From positions 273,171 through 337,170 of the forward strand of contig WTPW01000624.1 in the NCBI GenBank assembly GCA_009809945.1: a DNA stretch of 64,000 nt, given 5' to 3'. This document shows, piece after piece, positions 10,291 to 21,539 of the stretch. The notes beneath the pieces are model-generated. The model saw only the letters and a list, made by a program, of their open reading frames with translations, made no database searches and was not told the origin of the DNA. Every line of letters starts with the position of its first letter. Positions within the stretch are counted from its first letter, which is position 1. Made by a program: the position numbers and the translations under genes. Source of the stretch: Gigaspora margarita (lineage: Eukaryota; Glomeromycota; Glomeromycetes; Diversisporales; Gigasporaceae).

Positions 10291-12305
10291 TAAATTAAAT
10301 TTCACATGTATTTACAATGAACATATGTACGTACATTGTGACTATGCTATTATCTCAAATTTTTATATATTATTAAAAAAAGATAGGTTAAAGAAATCTT
10401 TTTTTTTTTTGATCTGAGGCCTAGCGCTACGTAGCCTATACAATCATAATTTGTACAAATTAAAATTATATATGCATCATGTGAGTTCAATGAATAGTAG
10501 ATGTGTTTTAAGAGCAAGAACTTTACGTTTTGAAAACTGGCAGTAGTGCAGACATATAGTCAGGAGATATGTTGAGAAAGTTGTGACTAGTAGTTCTATG
10601 CTAAAACTAACTAAACTACTAAACTAAACAACCAAAATCAAACAGCAATCATCTCAAGAACCTAAAACATTGAGATAGAAGGCCGAAAAATAGGCGTGAA
10701 AAGACTTGGTCTGAGTTTCAAGGTCTTTCGGGACTTGTAGTAATACTGCTGGGGTTAAGCTATGTTTTCTTTAACTTTTTGCTTTAAGTTGTCTTGGTTG
10801 TATTGAGGATTTTTAACACTAACGCTTTTATTTTTTATAGTTTCGGTATACTGCTTATTTCGGGGTCATGTGTGATCGTTAAGATTTTTAACAATTATCA
10901 CATGTTACATCACGGGTAATTTGATGATCGATCGATTGTTATTTATTTAGCAACAACAATGGATCTCAGAAATAATCAGGTATTTATATAAGGGTAAGAT
11001 AATGCAAGCAAGGTTCTTTTACTTTTTCTTACGAGAATTTATCAATACAATTACGATCATGGGGACAAGAATATATGACAAATGGTTTTTAGTTTTACGA
11101 ACGATTTTATGTTTTAAAGGAAGTTTTATTTAGAGAACAACTTCTACTATGCAAATTAGAATTTAAATACATGCTTTATTAGAACTGAATTTAGCTTTTG
11201 TTGAAAGATTATACAAATTAGAATTTAAATACAAATGCTGATTTATTAGCATTGTGACTAGTACCTGCAGGATAAAAGCTGAATTTAACTTTTGCTAAAA
11301 GATTATACAAATTAAGATTTAAATACAAGTGTGAAAATAATGCTTTATTAGCATCGTGACCAGTACCTGCAGGACTCTAATAATAATTATGGTTAGAGCA
11401 TATAAGGCAGAACTAGTGGATTTTGGTAGTATCTAAAATAACACTATTTTTTAGCAAAATAGCTGGCAGCATTGTTGTGCTAAGGTGCGAAGTTGGCTAC
11501 TTTTGTACTAAGCATGTGATTATTATTTTTGTTCTTAAACTGATTTATATAAAATGAGTTTTTAAATGATGACCAGAGAACTTACTAAAATGATAGATTA
11601 AGAACACACCAAAGAACATATAATTACATTAAAATTTATGTTTGTCAAACATAAATTTTAATGTAGTCATATGCTCTTTGATGTGTTCTTAATCTATCAT
11701 TTTAGTAAGTTCTCTAGTCATCATTTAAAACTTGCATATAATTACTTATTTATATAAATCATCTTAGCACAAACAATGTTGCCAGCTATTTTGCTAAAAA
11801 ATAGCACTATTTTAGATGCTACCAAAATCCACTGGCTCTGCTCAAAACCGATATCCACAGCGAACAGATTTTGTATCATTATTGAGAGATTATCAGATAA
11901 TATTCCATTAAATTTATATAGCAGATGTATCTATAAAATAAACTTGCTCATGAAATAAAGTGTCTATAAACATAATAACTTCTATGTGCATTTTTAAATT
12001 TTAAGCAACTTGCATTGCATAATGTAGCATTATGTAGCATGCAACATCGCTTGCATAATGCATATAGCACATCTCTAATTATAATGATTGTTTTATAGAT
12101 CATTATACAATAATGTCTGCTTTGTCTAACATCTTGTCAAATAATAAATTTTGACAAGAAAATAAAATGACCCCGGATATAAATAAACTTTTATAATAAG
12201 CATACAGTATCACATGAATAGGTGCTAATTAAAAAAAGTTAAACATATTTTACATTGTCCATGTTAGAAGTGACAGAAGTTTTTGATATATATACAGTAT
12301 ATATA
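10291..12305. other. Gene-free stretch between two inverted minisatellites
   Basis: No convincing coding region. Composition is less AT-biased near 10.4-11.0 kb. A direct duplication of about 60 bp (TTTGCTAAAAGATTATACAAATTA type, with GTACCTGCAGGA) occurs at 11195-11375. The main structure is the foldback at 11404-11836. Confidence 0.4.
11404..11836. repeat. Foldback palindrome of about 430 bp
   Basis: The left arm runs from CTAGTGGATTTTGGTAG through TTTTTTAGCAAAATAGCTGGCA and AATGATGACCAGAGAACTTA to a centre at about 11643. The right arm repeats each block in reverse complement, ending CTACCAAAATCCACTGG. The left arm has an extra 50-60 bp near 11490-11550. The inner arms (about 11560-11730) are almost perfect. 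The transcript would form a long hairpin. No coding sequence. Confidence 0.8.
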
Positions 12306-12625
12306 AGAAATCAATTGATTGNTTAACTAATTAATTAATCGATTGGTCAACTAATCGATTAATTGATTGGTCAACTAGTCAACCAATCGATTGATCGATT
12401 GGTCAACTAATCGATTAATCGACTAGTTGACTAATCAATTAATCGATTAGTTGACCAATCGATTAATCGATTAATCGATTGGTCAACTAATCGATTAGTC
12501 AACTAATCAATTAATCGATTAATTGATTGGTCAACTAATCAATTGGTCAACTAATCGATTAATCGATTAAGTTGATTTTAAAAAATAGAATCAATTAGTT
12601 GTCAACTAATCAATTTTTCAACTTT
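12306..12625. repeat. Minisatellite of GGTCAACTAATCGATT units
   Basis: About 320 bp of GGTCAACTAATCGATTAATCGATT-like units, mostly the reverse complement of the array at 10067-10290. Some units are in the opposite sense. One N at 12322. Confidence 0.85.
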
Positions 12626-12639
12626 CGATTTGTATTACT

Positions 12640-12920
12640 ACCCTGGACATCTCCCATATAAGTCATAACAATTTTAACCTATTTTGCTAAAAATAACAAA
12701 ATCTATTTGCTTTAATAACTTCTAATCCAGTGATCAAAATTGGATAAACTTTTTTTTTGTTAGATGCGCCTCATTGAGAGCTTCATTTTAAAAAAATTCA
12801 TTCAAATTGGACCACTAGATGCCAAGATAATTGCCAAAAACTGTTTTTTGCTTTTCAAATTTTAGGTGTTTTTGCTAAAAAATTTCAAGTATGATCTCTA
12901 TACTAGATGTCCAAGGTCCT
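12640..12920. mobile_element. AGGACCCC-family inverted-repeat element, second copy
   Basis: It runs from ACCCTGGACATCTCCCATAT to ATGTCCAAGGTCCT and is similar throughout to 2241-2536 (shared GTTAGATGCGCCTCA and ATTCAAATTGGACCACT). No matching TSD is evident, and it abuts the minisatellite directly. Confidence 0.7.
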
Positions 12921-14261
12921 AAGTACACATTGAACTATATTTTCAAAATGTTTCAAAATTTTGTATGATGTATCAAAATTAATTTAAAATTTTGTATTAC
13001 ATAGTCAGATTAGATCTTTTGTTTATTATAAATTAGATCTTCTATATTGTTTTTTTTATTTTATTTTGTTTTTTATTTTCAATTTGTTTTTTTGTTTTTG
13101 GTTTGTTTTTTTTATTTATTTATTTATTAATTTATTTATTTTTTAATTTTTTTCATTTTATTTTGCACTTTACAAAACCACTAGCTTTTTGCAAGAAAGC
13201 CAACAACTTTTTTGCACTTTGCAAGTACACCAATATGACTTTACAAGTCAACTTAAACTTCTGACACTTTGCAAGAGCCCTTCTAAATCTTCAAGAATGC
13301 TTTTTTAGAAAAATAATTTAGTTAGATTCAAGTTTTCGCAAGCTTTTGCTTATTTATTGTCTCATTTAATGCTTTTTGTTTTTTTTTTTAAAAAAAATTT
13401 TTTTATTAATTTAGTTTATTCTAGTATTTTGTGAGAACATGCTTCTTTAGAGAAATAATTTAGTTAGATGCAAGTTTTTACAAGTTTTTGCAATTTAATC
13501 TAGCACTTTACAAAACATAGCTAGGTTTTAGCAATTTCTGAATTTAAACTCTTACTTTAGAGAAATAGAGATTTGGAGCTTTGTTTATATTTTTAATAGT
13601 TTGCTTATATATTTTGCTTTTTAGTTATTTTTTTTAGTTATTTTTTTACTTTTATTATATTTATTTCTGACTTTCTTCAGAACTTTGCAAGAAACAACCT
13701 AACTTTTTCAGCACTTTACAAAAATACCAACTCTAACTTCTTCACTACTTTGCAAGAACATACTAGATTCTCTGACAATTTAAAAAACTCCAACACTTCT
13801 GAGAAGTAGTTTTTTTTTTACTTCTCTACTATTTTTAGGAAGTAGCAAATATGAGTGAAGAGAAATAATAGCTAACTGCAGAATAAAGAAAATAAGTGTG
13901 TAAAGCTAGTATTATGTGACGAAGTATGAAAGTAGTTTAAAATATTACTATTTTTTTTGTTTTTATTTTTTGTTATTTTTTTACTTCTCTACTATTTTTA
14001 GGAAGTAGCAAATATAATAGTTAAAACAAAGAAGAGAAATAAAAGCTAACTGCAAGGTGAGAAAAATAAGTATATAGAGCTAGTATTATGCAACAAAGTG
14101 CAAAATTAGTTTAAAAAATTACTATTTTTTTGTTTTTGTTTTTTTTCATTATTTTTTTCGAGTTTAGTTTTTAGTTTATTTTTTTTGTTATAAAGAATAT
14201 ATAATAATATATTAAAATATATTTAATTTAAAATATAATATATAATTATAATAGGGTGTTA

Positions 14262-15600
14262 TTTTATGGAGACATGTCGCTATGACGACCCCCGTGATAG
14301 ACCAATCAAAGTCGATCACGTGTATCCTTATATTTTTTTGTTTTTTTTTTTTTAAGTTTTTTTTTTAAGTTTTTTTTTTTTTTTAATAATAATTTATTAA
14401 TTTAATTTTTTNNNNNNNNNNNNNNNNNNNNNNNNNNNNNNNNNNNNNNNNNNNNNNNNNNNNNNNNNNNNNNNNNNNNNNNNNNNNNNNNNNNNNNNNN
14501 NNNNNNNNNNNNNNNNNNNNNNNNNNNNNNNNNNNNNNNNNNNNNNNNNNNNNNNNNNNNNNNNNNNNNNNNNNNNNNNNNNNNNNNNNNNNNNNNNNNN
14601 NNNNNNNNNNNNNNNNNNNNNNNNNNNNNNNNNNNNNNNNNNNNNNNNNNNNNNNNNNNNNNNNNNNNNNNNNNNNNNNNNNNNNNNNNNNNNNNNNNNN
14701 NNNNNNNNNNNNNNNNNNNNNNNNNNNNNNNNNNNNNNNNNNNNNNNNNNNNNNNNNNNNNNNNNNNNNNNNNNNNNNNNNNNNNNNNNNNNNNNNNNNN
14801 NNNNNNNNNNNNNNNNNNNNNNNNNNNNNNNNNNNNNNNNNNNNNNNNNNNNNNNNNNNNNNNNNNNNNNNNNNNNNNNNNNNNNNNNNNNNNNNNNNNN
14901 NNNNNNNNNNNNNNNNNNNNNNNNNNNNNNNNNNNNNNNNNNNNNNNNNNNNNNNNNNNNNNNNNNNNNNNNNNNNNNNNNNNNNNNNNNNNNNNNNNNN
15001 NNNNNNNNNNNNNNNNNNNNNNNNNNNNNNNNNNNNNNNNNNNNNNNNNNNNNNNNNNNNNNNNNNNNNNNNNNNNNNNNNNNNNNNNNNNNNNNNNNNN
15101 NNNNNNNNNNNNNNNNNNNNNNNNNNNNNNNNNNNNNNNNNNNNNNNNNNNNNNNNNNNNNNNNNNNNNNNNNNNNNNNNNNNNNNNNNNNNNNNNNNNN
15201 NNNNNNNNNNNNNNNNNNNNNNNNNNNNNNNNNNNNNNNNNNNNNNNNNNNNNNNNNNNNNNNNNNNNNNNNNNNNNNNNNNNNNNNNNNNNNNNNNNNN
15301 NNNNNNNNNNNNNNNNNNNNNNNNNNNNNNNNNNNNNNNNNNNNNNNNNNNNNNNNNNNNNNNNNNNNNNNNNNNNNNNNNNNNNNNNNNNNNNNNNNNN
15401 NNNNNNNNNNNTCCAAAAAAAAAAAAAAAAATTAAAAGTTAATAAATAAATAAAAAAAATAATAAAACAAATAGAAAAAAAAAATAAATCAAAAAAATAA
15501 AAAAAAAACATTTATTTATATGATCGGCAATCTGTAAAATGATTGGCCGATCATATAGGGTCGCCATGGCGACATGTCGCCAGAAACATTTTTCCATTAT
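14262..15600. mobile_element. Inverted-repeat element with GACATGTCGC ends, containing the gap
   Basis: The left side reads GGAGACATGTCGCTATGACGACCC and the right side GGGTCGCCATGGCGACATGTCGCC, an inverted pair set in TATAAT...ATTATA flanks. Further in, the left arm runs into poly(T) and the right arm starts in poly(A), so the unsequenced part is probably a hairpin. Real length unknown. Confidence 0.65.
14412..15411. other. Assembly gap of exactly 1000 N
   Basis: Exactly 1000 Ns, a round number that suggests an arbitrary gap length. It is flanked by T-runs on the left and A-runs on the right. Open frames that cross it are meaningless. Confidence 0.95.
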
Positions 15601-15730
15601 AATAATAAATAAATAAAATTTAAAATTTTATATTAACTTGCAAACTTTGCATAAACTTATAAAAACCTGTAAAATGTTTAAAAATAAGTATGGGCCAGTG
15701 CAAAAAGATATATACCTCAAATAGCTCTGT

Positions 15731-16433
15731 TTAAAATATTTTTTGTACAAATTAATTTTTAATTTTTTTAATTTAATATACTTATTAGGTTATCAGATTA
15801 ATAAAAATAAAAAAAAATTGATTATTTTATTGATAAAATAAAAAAATTTATTAATAGTAACTTTTTTTAAAAATGTTTACTATATAATTTACGTAATTTA
15901 TATATATGTGTATATAGTAAAAAATCAAATTATCTCACTTTAAAGCTTAATTTCTTCACAACCAGTAATTCAATTTTGCTCAAATTTTAACCATATCTTT
16001 ATTATATGCACATTAATGCACTTGCATAGCACAAGCTTATAGAACTGTATGTTGATTGCAAAATTATTTAAAATATCTTTTTTTAAAAAAAAAATTTTGT
16101 TTTTTTTCAAATATAGTGAATTGTACATGCTTAATTATTAAAATAAAACAATGTTAAACAATAAAAATAATATAATAAGTTAGATTAAAACCCATTTATT
16201 TGATATTAAAAAATTTTTAATAATTAATCAAAAAAATAAAATTTTTTTTTTAGTATCAAAATTATAAAATTTTTTGAGATACAAATCTTTCTGCACCAGC
16301 CCATATACAGTATAATATAGAGATTGTACCTGTTGGGAAAACCTCTACCCGGTTACTATTAAATTACCCAGATATTCAGATAAAATTACTATCACACAAT
16401 TGCAAGTTCTACCCAGGTACAATCACTAGTATA
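15731..16433. other. AT-rich stretch, nothing recognised
   Basis: No protein-like frame and no clear repeat termini. A short CTACCCGG...CTACCCAGGTACAA pair near 16345-16425 may be element debris. Confidence 0.3.
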
Positions 16434-16615
16434 ATAGAATTGATTAGAATTATTATTTATGATTTTTAATCTGATATCTATCAATTATTACTAATTAATA
16501 CCAATTACTACTTAATCGATAGTTCTCGTTAGGAGGATTTTAATTAATTACTATCCAATAACTAATAAAAATTGATAGTAATCCTATGCAAATTTTGGTA
16601 ATATAAGGGGTGCAC
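16434..16615. repeat. Dispersed repeat shared with 55933-56130
   Basis: ATTGATTAGAATTATTATTT, then AATCGATAGTTCTCGTTAGGAGG and GCAAATTTTGGTAATAT, matches 55947-56130 with scattered differences. The copy stops where Harbinger copy A begins. Confidence 0.6.
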
Positions 16616-16620
16616 TATTG

Positions 16621-16863
16621 TTGGATTCAGAACAGGAAAGATAAAGTGGCCACAAGATGCACAACTAACAATAGTTATTCAAAAATTTGAACATGGAATA
16701 ACTGGTTTAAAGCATAACTTACCTAATGTTACTATTGCAATGGATGGACCATATATACCTACTATATTCATCCCCTATTAAGAATAGCTCATGTTTTGTA
16801 AATTATAAAAATTTTCACTCAAATCAACTTTGTTGTAGATAGTTGAGGATGCTAGAGAAACAG
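16621..16863 (+). pseudogene. Harbinger transposase fragment (copy A)
   Basis: About 80 codons read as KWPQDAQLTIVIQKFEH, then GLKHNLPNVTIAMDGPYIPT, homologous to the better preserved 28560-28790 region. The MDGPYIP block contains the first catalytic Asp of the DDE core (family G-x-x-D-G-T-H-I). Downstream frames are shifted. No start and no 5' half. Confidence 0.6.
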
Positions 16864-16917
16864 GTTAATAAAATTGTAATATTATTTTTTTTAATTTATA
16901 TATTAGGGTATACAAAG

Positions 16918-17638
16918 CAGGGACCCGTAAAATTTTGGAAATAAATTTTTTCAAATTTTTCCAAATTTTTGTACTTAATCCCAAGATTTCCAAATTTTTG
17001 TGGTTTATCCAAATTTTTCCAAATTTTGACTGATTTTTTGGGGTTACACATGATCTAACCAATAAAAATGGGTCTTTATACATGTGATCTGACCAATAAA
17101 AAGATATAATATTTGATTTTTCTTACATATACTTTTTATTAACATCTAACATGAATTCTAATATAACCTAAAATTTTATATTATATATAATCAATTTTTA
17201 ACATCAGTTGTGACAAAAATTATTGAGTTTACACTTACTATACTCGCACCAAGAAAGAAAAACTAGTACAAGACAATGTTTTTTNNANNNANANCCNAAA
17301 AAAAAAGAGCCCTACTAAGAAAGTAACTGCCTATAATTGTGCACAGGAGTTTCCAGAACATTTTACTTTTGATTCTGAGAAACTTATGTGCCATTTTTGC
17401 ATAGTGTAACCTTTATTACCTCACATGTAAACAGTAAAACCCATCAAAAAATCATGAAATCTTCGAATCCTACTCGATGAAAATTCATTAAAAATATTAA
17501 TTATGTTGTACTTCAATTAACAAATGTTAATAAAAAAAATTTTTTGCTATAAAAAATTTTTATCCAAATTTTTCCAAATTTTTGCTGATACCCAAATAAA
17601 GATTTGTGATTTGATATCCAAATTTTTACGTGTTCCTG
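16918..17638. mobile_element. hAT element with exact 8-bp TSD
   Basis: Terminal repeats are CAGGGACCCGTAAAATTTTGG at the left and, reverse-complemented, CAGGAACACGTAAAAATTTGG at the right. The TSD ATACAAAG lies at 16910-16917 and 17639-17646. CAGGG-type ends with 8-bp duplications are diagnostic of hAT. Copy B near 29042 continues from TATATTAGG without the element. The interior is only 721 bp, so it is non-autonomous, but it keeps a BED-finger coding remnant. Confidence 0.9.
17300..17470 (+). pseudogene. BED-type zinc-finger remnant of a hAT transposase
   Basis: After an N cluster (17285-17297), codons read KKVTAYNCAQEFPEHF, then DSEKLMCHFC. One frame shift later they read VTFITSHVNSKTHQK. 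Together these give C-x2-C followed by H-x5-H, the finger at the N-terminus of hAT transposases. The catalytic domain is absent. It lies between hAT inverted repeats, which supports the assignment. Confidence 0.65.
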
Positions 17639-17803
17639 ATACAAAGTTAATTTTTTGGCTCTCATAATATAAAATTTAAAAAACAACATAGCATCCCAGC
17701 TTTTATTTTTATTTTCAAAAAATTTTATATGTAAAATTATATAAAATTTTTCAATAGATATCTAAAAAAGCCACACAGATAATAAATATAGGCAAAAATG
17801 TTT

Positions 17804-18648
17804 TTAATTACTGATCTGGGTAAGACAGTACTATTTTTATATTAGAATTTGGGGAAATTACTGTTTTTTATTATATGCTAAAATCTAACAACCATGACTA
17901 TTAAAGTGATTTTTTATTAATTTAATAGCTCAAGTCAATTAATTAAAAGTTGTAAAGCTCACTGAAACACATCTAATAGTAGTTAAATCATTCAAATCAG
18001 CCTGGTGTATGCTGAGATATTACTAAAAAACTATTGGCTGACTATATAAAATTTATAGTTTGTTTATATAAAATTTTATATAGTTGGCCAATCATTTTTT
18101 AGCGATATCTCAGCATACACTGGGCCAATTTGAACGATCTAACCACTATTAGATGTGTCTCAGTGAGCTCTACAACTTTCAATTAATTGACTTGAGCTGT
18201 TAATTTAATAAAAAAATCACTAACCATAGTCATGGTTGTCAGATTTTAGCATATAATAAAAATTTATATTGTGCTTATTCCCAAAAATTACTATTGTCCC
18301 AATATGGGGGTCATCTAAAGCCATGTTCCCACATGACATTTTTGTATAAATCAACCAACCAGAGTTGTAAAATTTTGTTTACACGGATCAGCTGAAGAAG
18401 ACAAAAAACAAAAAAAAACGTAAAAACATAAAAATGGCAGTTCAAACCTGTCTTAGGCTATTAAAAAAAATGCTGGGAAGGCAATTTTATCTAGATGTCT
18501 TTCCTAACCCTAACCCCAACCCTAATGCTAAACAGGACAGGCTCTAACTCTAATTTTAACTAAATTTTCAAAAAATCACGTGGGTACATAGCTTTAACCA
18601 TCCCCCCAATATGGTAATAATGCTGATCTTATTCGGATCATCAATTAA
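17804..18648. mobile_element. TTAATT-ended element nested in Harbinger copy A
   Basis: Left end TTAATTACTGATCTGGGTAA and right end GATCTTATTCGGATCATCAATTAA are imperfect inverted repeats. They match the ends of the 33490-34161 copy. It carries a foldback element (17874-18256) and a degenerate CCTAACCCTAACCCC stretch near 18508. The Harbinger backbone in copy C reads straight through this point. Confidence 0.7.
17874..18256. repeat. Foldback palindrome of about 380 bp
   Basis: The left arm from TTATATGCTAAAATCTAACAACC is matched by the right arm ending GGTTGTCAGATTTTAGCATATAA. Inner blocks such as GTGTATGCTGAGATAT and TCTAATAGTAGTTAAATC pair with their reverse complements. The centre is near 18062 in TTATAAATT-like sequence. 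The arms pair over nearly their whole length. No coding sequence. Confidence 0.85.
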
Positions 18649-19254
18649 GAATTTTGTGAAAATTTGACCAGCTAGATTATAAGAAACAATTTGTTAAGTT
18701 TGTATAGCCTTATATATTAAAAAAATTTTAATTATTATTAAATTATTTTAAAATGATGCACGTGTCTTCTCTTTATTATAAAATTTCTTATAACCAAGAA
18801 CAATGGTTCCAGATGGTTCATATTATTGCTAATCCTGTATATCTCTTAAAACTTATTTAATGAAACTATTTTCCAATTATGATATATTAACTAGTTGTGA
18901 ATAATGATTTAACAAAAAGTTTTCTTCAATGAGAATATGTATTGAAAGAGCATTTATAATGAATTACTACTATTAATAGCAACAATAATAATAATAAAAT
19001 TATTGATAACAATGAAAATAAAAAGTATTTATTACAAATATAGGAAGATTCAGAATGATAGGAATACAAAAAAGTGAATACTTGACAAATCTTTTGGTTT
19101 TAAATAGCAACAATTATATATTTTATTATTATTTGCAATTACTCTTACATAAAATAATATTAATATATATTAAGTAAATGTTAATAAAATATATGCAAAT
19201 AGTTTTTTAAAATTTTTTAAGAAAGTCTCACTATTAACATTAAAAAAAAATTTT

Positions 19255-20288
19255 TTTTAAGAAATTGTTTAAAAATTTCCATCCATTCATAATGCTGTTG
19301 TTCTTGAATTTCGCTAGTATATAAATATTGCACCTTATAGTTTTTAACAATTAATTCTGTTTGTTTATCAATTTGCATTAAGATATTGTCAATAGATTTT
19401 TTTTCATCACTAATGTGGGTACTTTTTATTTTAGAATCAATCTAATTAATAAAATAAATAAATAAATTAAAAATAAAAAATAAATAAATATAAAATTCTA
19501 TTTTACTTCTTTATTATTGTTATTTGCATTGTTAGGCTTAGAATATTTAATTCCATGAATTGAATCACTAGTAATGGATAGAGTAATATAAGTATCTATA
19601 TCATCAAAAACTCCATTTGTTCTGTATAACTTTTTTAACAGTATTTTAATTACATCTTTAATGTTTTGATATTTTTGATGAATAGACTTACATTTTTGCT
19701 AAATTGAGGTTTTTGAATGCTCTTTTAAATTCAAATTTTAAGTAGAAGATTGAATGCCTAAAATTATTTTATTCCAAATACAACCCTTTTCTCTTGGAAT
19801 TTTTGCTTTCTGCAATGTTTTGTATTGCTTTCACACTTCTTCAATTAATATACAAAGACCATCTTTTGTTAGTTTGTTATTTAGTTTTTCAGAAGAGTTA
19901 GAGTTTGTATCTGAAGTCAAATCATCATCAGAAACTAATTGTAAGGCTTCAAGTTTAGTCTTTGCCAATGAATTTTCTTAATTAATTGCCTAATAAAAAT
20001 TATGGTTATATATGTATGATACTTGTATTTATAAATAATCATATATTCAATACTTTATATTCAGCAGCAGCTTTGTTTAAAGCTAATGGATTCATGAAAA
20101 ATGGAGGTGCAGAGGATTGCTGTTGAAATAGCATATGATAGTTAGTAAAATCCGTAAATGAAGTGCTAGAAATTGCTGAAGTTGATGCTTCGCTAGAATT
20201 TCAATGATCAGTAACATCGGTTATTTTCTTTTGGATAAACGCTTCTGTTTTTTTTTTTATTTTTTGATTTATTAATTTTTGACGACAT
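19255..20288 (-). pseudogene. Myb/trihelix-like accessory protein relic of Harbinger copy A
   Basis: The minus strand from ATG at 20288 reads MSSKINKSKNKKKNRS, then a Ser/Gln-rich part (FTDFTNYHMLFQQQSSAPPF). After a probable intron near 19985-20050 it reads LAKTKLEALQLVSDDDLTSD and the helical block CILIEEVxKQYKTLQKAKIP, KGCIWNKIILGIQ, KCKSIHQKYQNIKDVIKILL. It ends in a coiled segment, DNILMQIDKQTELIVKNY. The middle resembles the Myb/SANT-like (trihelix) domain of the second PIF/Harbinger protein, which in that family helps the transposase reach the nucleus and bind ends. Stops interrupt it. The same relic is in copy C. Confidence 0.6.
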
Positions 20289-20878
20289 TTGACAAATTAT
20301 AGAAATCAATAGGGGGACTGCTCAAGTATTGACTTGATCATTTTGATTGATCGTAATAAATGAGAAATAGTACGATCACTCACTAATAACATTGAAATTG
20401 ATGCTTGAGAAGATTTCAATTACGTCCTAAATTGTGTATTCAAATTTTCAGTAAAAATTTTTTGTAATTATGATGCTAATCACATTGAGATTGACGCTCG
20501 AGAGAGACCTTAATTAATAATGCCATAATGATTGAGCATTATCACAATTACTAGCTAATCTCATCGAGCGTGCTGCTTGAGAACACCCTAAAATTTCATT
20601 TTATCGGACTTAATATTAATCGAAGATTACGATCAATGTTTTAATTATTTAAATGAATGTTGATCGTATTCATATGAAAAAAATAAAGAATTTAAAGGAA
20701 TCTTGCAGGTATAATGTTTGCTTGTGAATTACAATGCAGAAAAGGAATAATAATTATAAGACTTATGCATCGTGTAGAAGATATTTATCTTTCTGTTCAT
20801 GATCACTCATCTTGTAATAAGGGGCTGTTCCAACAGGAGTGTACGGATCTTGTATGACCAATTATTTTTTTGAATATA

Positions 20879-21120
20879 TGGGGTCTTTGCCTTGAAAATG
20901 ACCTTACGGGACTATGTAGATCTTATGAATAAAAATTAAAGTTTCTAGCCATCCAGTAATCCAATTCAAATAAACTGTTTTTTATTTTGTAAAACTCACT
21001 AAGCTCTACAAAATAAAAAAAAGGTTATTTGGATTGGATTACTGGGTGGCTAGAAATTTTAATTTTTATTCATAAGATCTACATAGTCCCGTAAGGTCAT
21101 TTTCAAGGCAAAGACCCCAT
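20879..21120. mobile_element. Palindromic MITE with GGGGTCTTTGCCTTGAAAATGA ends
   Basis: Both arms are about 110 bp and nearly perfect reverse complements (GGGGTCTTTGCCTTGAAAAT...ATTTTCAAGGCAAAGACCCC). It is set in ATAT/TATA. Segmental copy 2 at 58270 reads GAATATATATCGATAAACC with no element, so it entered copy 1 after duplication. A relative with the same ends is at 32376-32751. Confidence 0.85.
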
Positions 21121-21539
21121 ATATAGTTATCGTTAAGCAACCAAAATGCCGATAAGCCTGATTCTTGTGGCATAATATGTGAAATTTATGAAGATACACG
21201 TAGTTAAGAGTATAACTGATCAGACCATTCCCATAAGTTTTTTCATCAATATACTGTATAAATAACGCTTCTGATTGAACAATAACTTGAAACTTGCTAA
21301 TTAATATTTATTATTTTATTAATAATTAATCAATAATATATAGTTATTGCATGCGAAGCATCCAATAACCAAAGTTATTTTGCAGTCCGATCATAGTAAG
21401 ATATTGGATAATTGAATTTATCTATTTTGATCCCTAAATTTGAATCCATAAAGGCCTAAAATTCCTTTATAAAATCTCATAAATTATTTTATACTTGACA
21501 AATTAGTAAGCAAAGATTGCGTTATATGGGACTGTAATG

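Larger units (their letters stand above)
12940..15730 (+). repeat. Large T-rich dispersed repeat, copy 2, interrupted
   Basis: Same organisation as 5820-7990: T-runs, GCACTTTGCAAGAACACC-like motifs and tandem AATAGCTAACTGCA units at 13.86 and 14.04 kb. An AATAATAAATAAATAAAATT tail and AACCTGTAAAATGTTTAAAAAT follow near 15600-15690. It is split by the inverted-repeat element and gap at 14262-15600. Confidence 0.55.
16621..20350. mobile_element. PIF/Harbinger-like element, copy A, with nested insertions
   Basis: The segment contains a 5'-truncated transposase relic (16621-16863) and, in opposite orientation, a Myb-like accessory gene relic (19255-20288). This two-gene layout is characteristic of PIF/Harbinger. 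The backbone matches 27981-29110 (copy B) and 34660-38530 (copy C). It has been interrupted by a hAT element at 16918-17638 and a TTAATT-ended element at 17804-18648. Copies B and C lack these and act as empty sites. Terminal inverted repeats were not identified. Confidence 0.65.

Noticed and set aside
14397-15511. Long minus-strand frames across 14397-15511
   Set aside because: They consist almost entirely of the N gap, so there is no real coding evidence.
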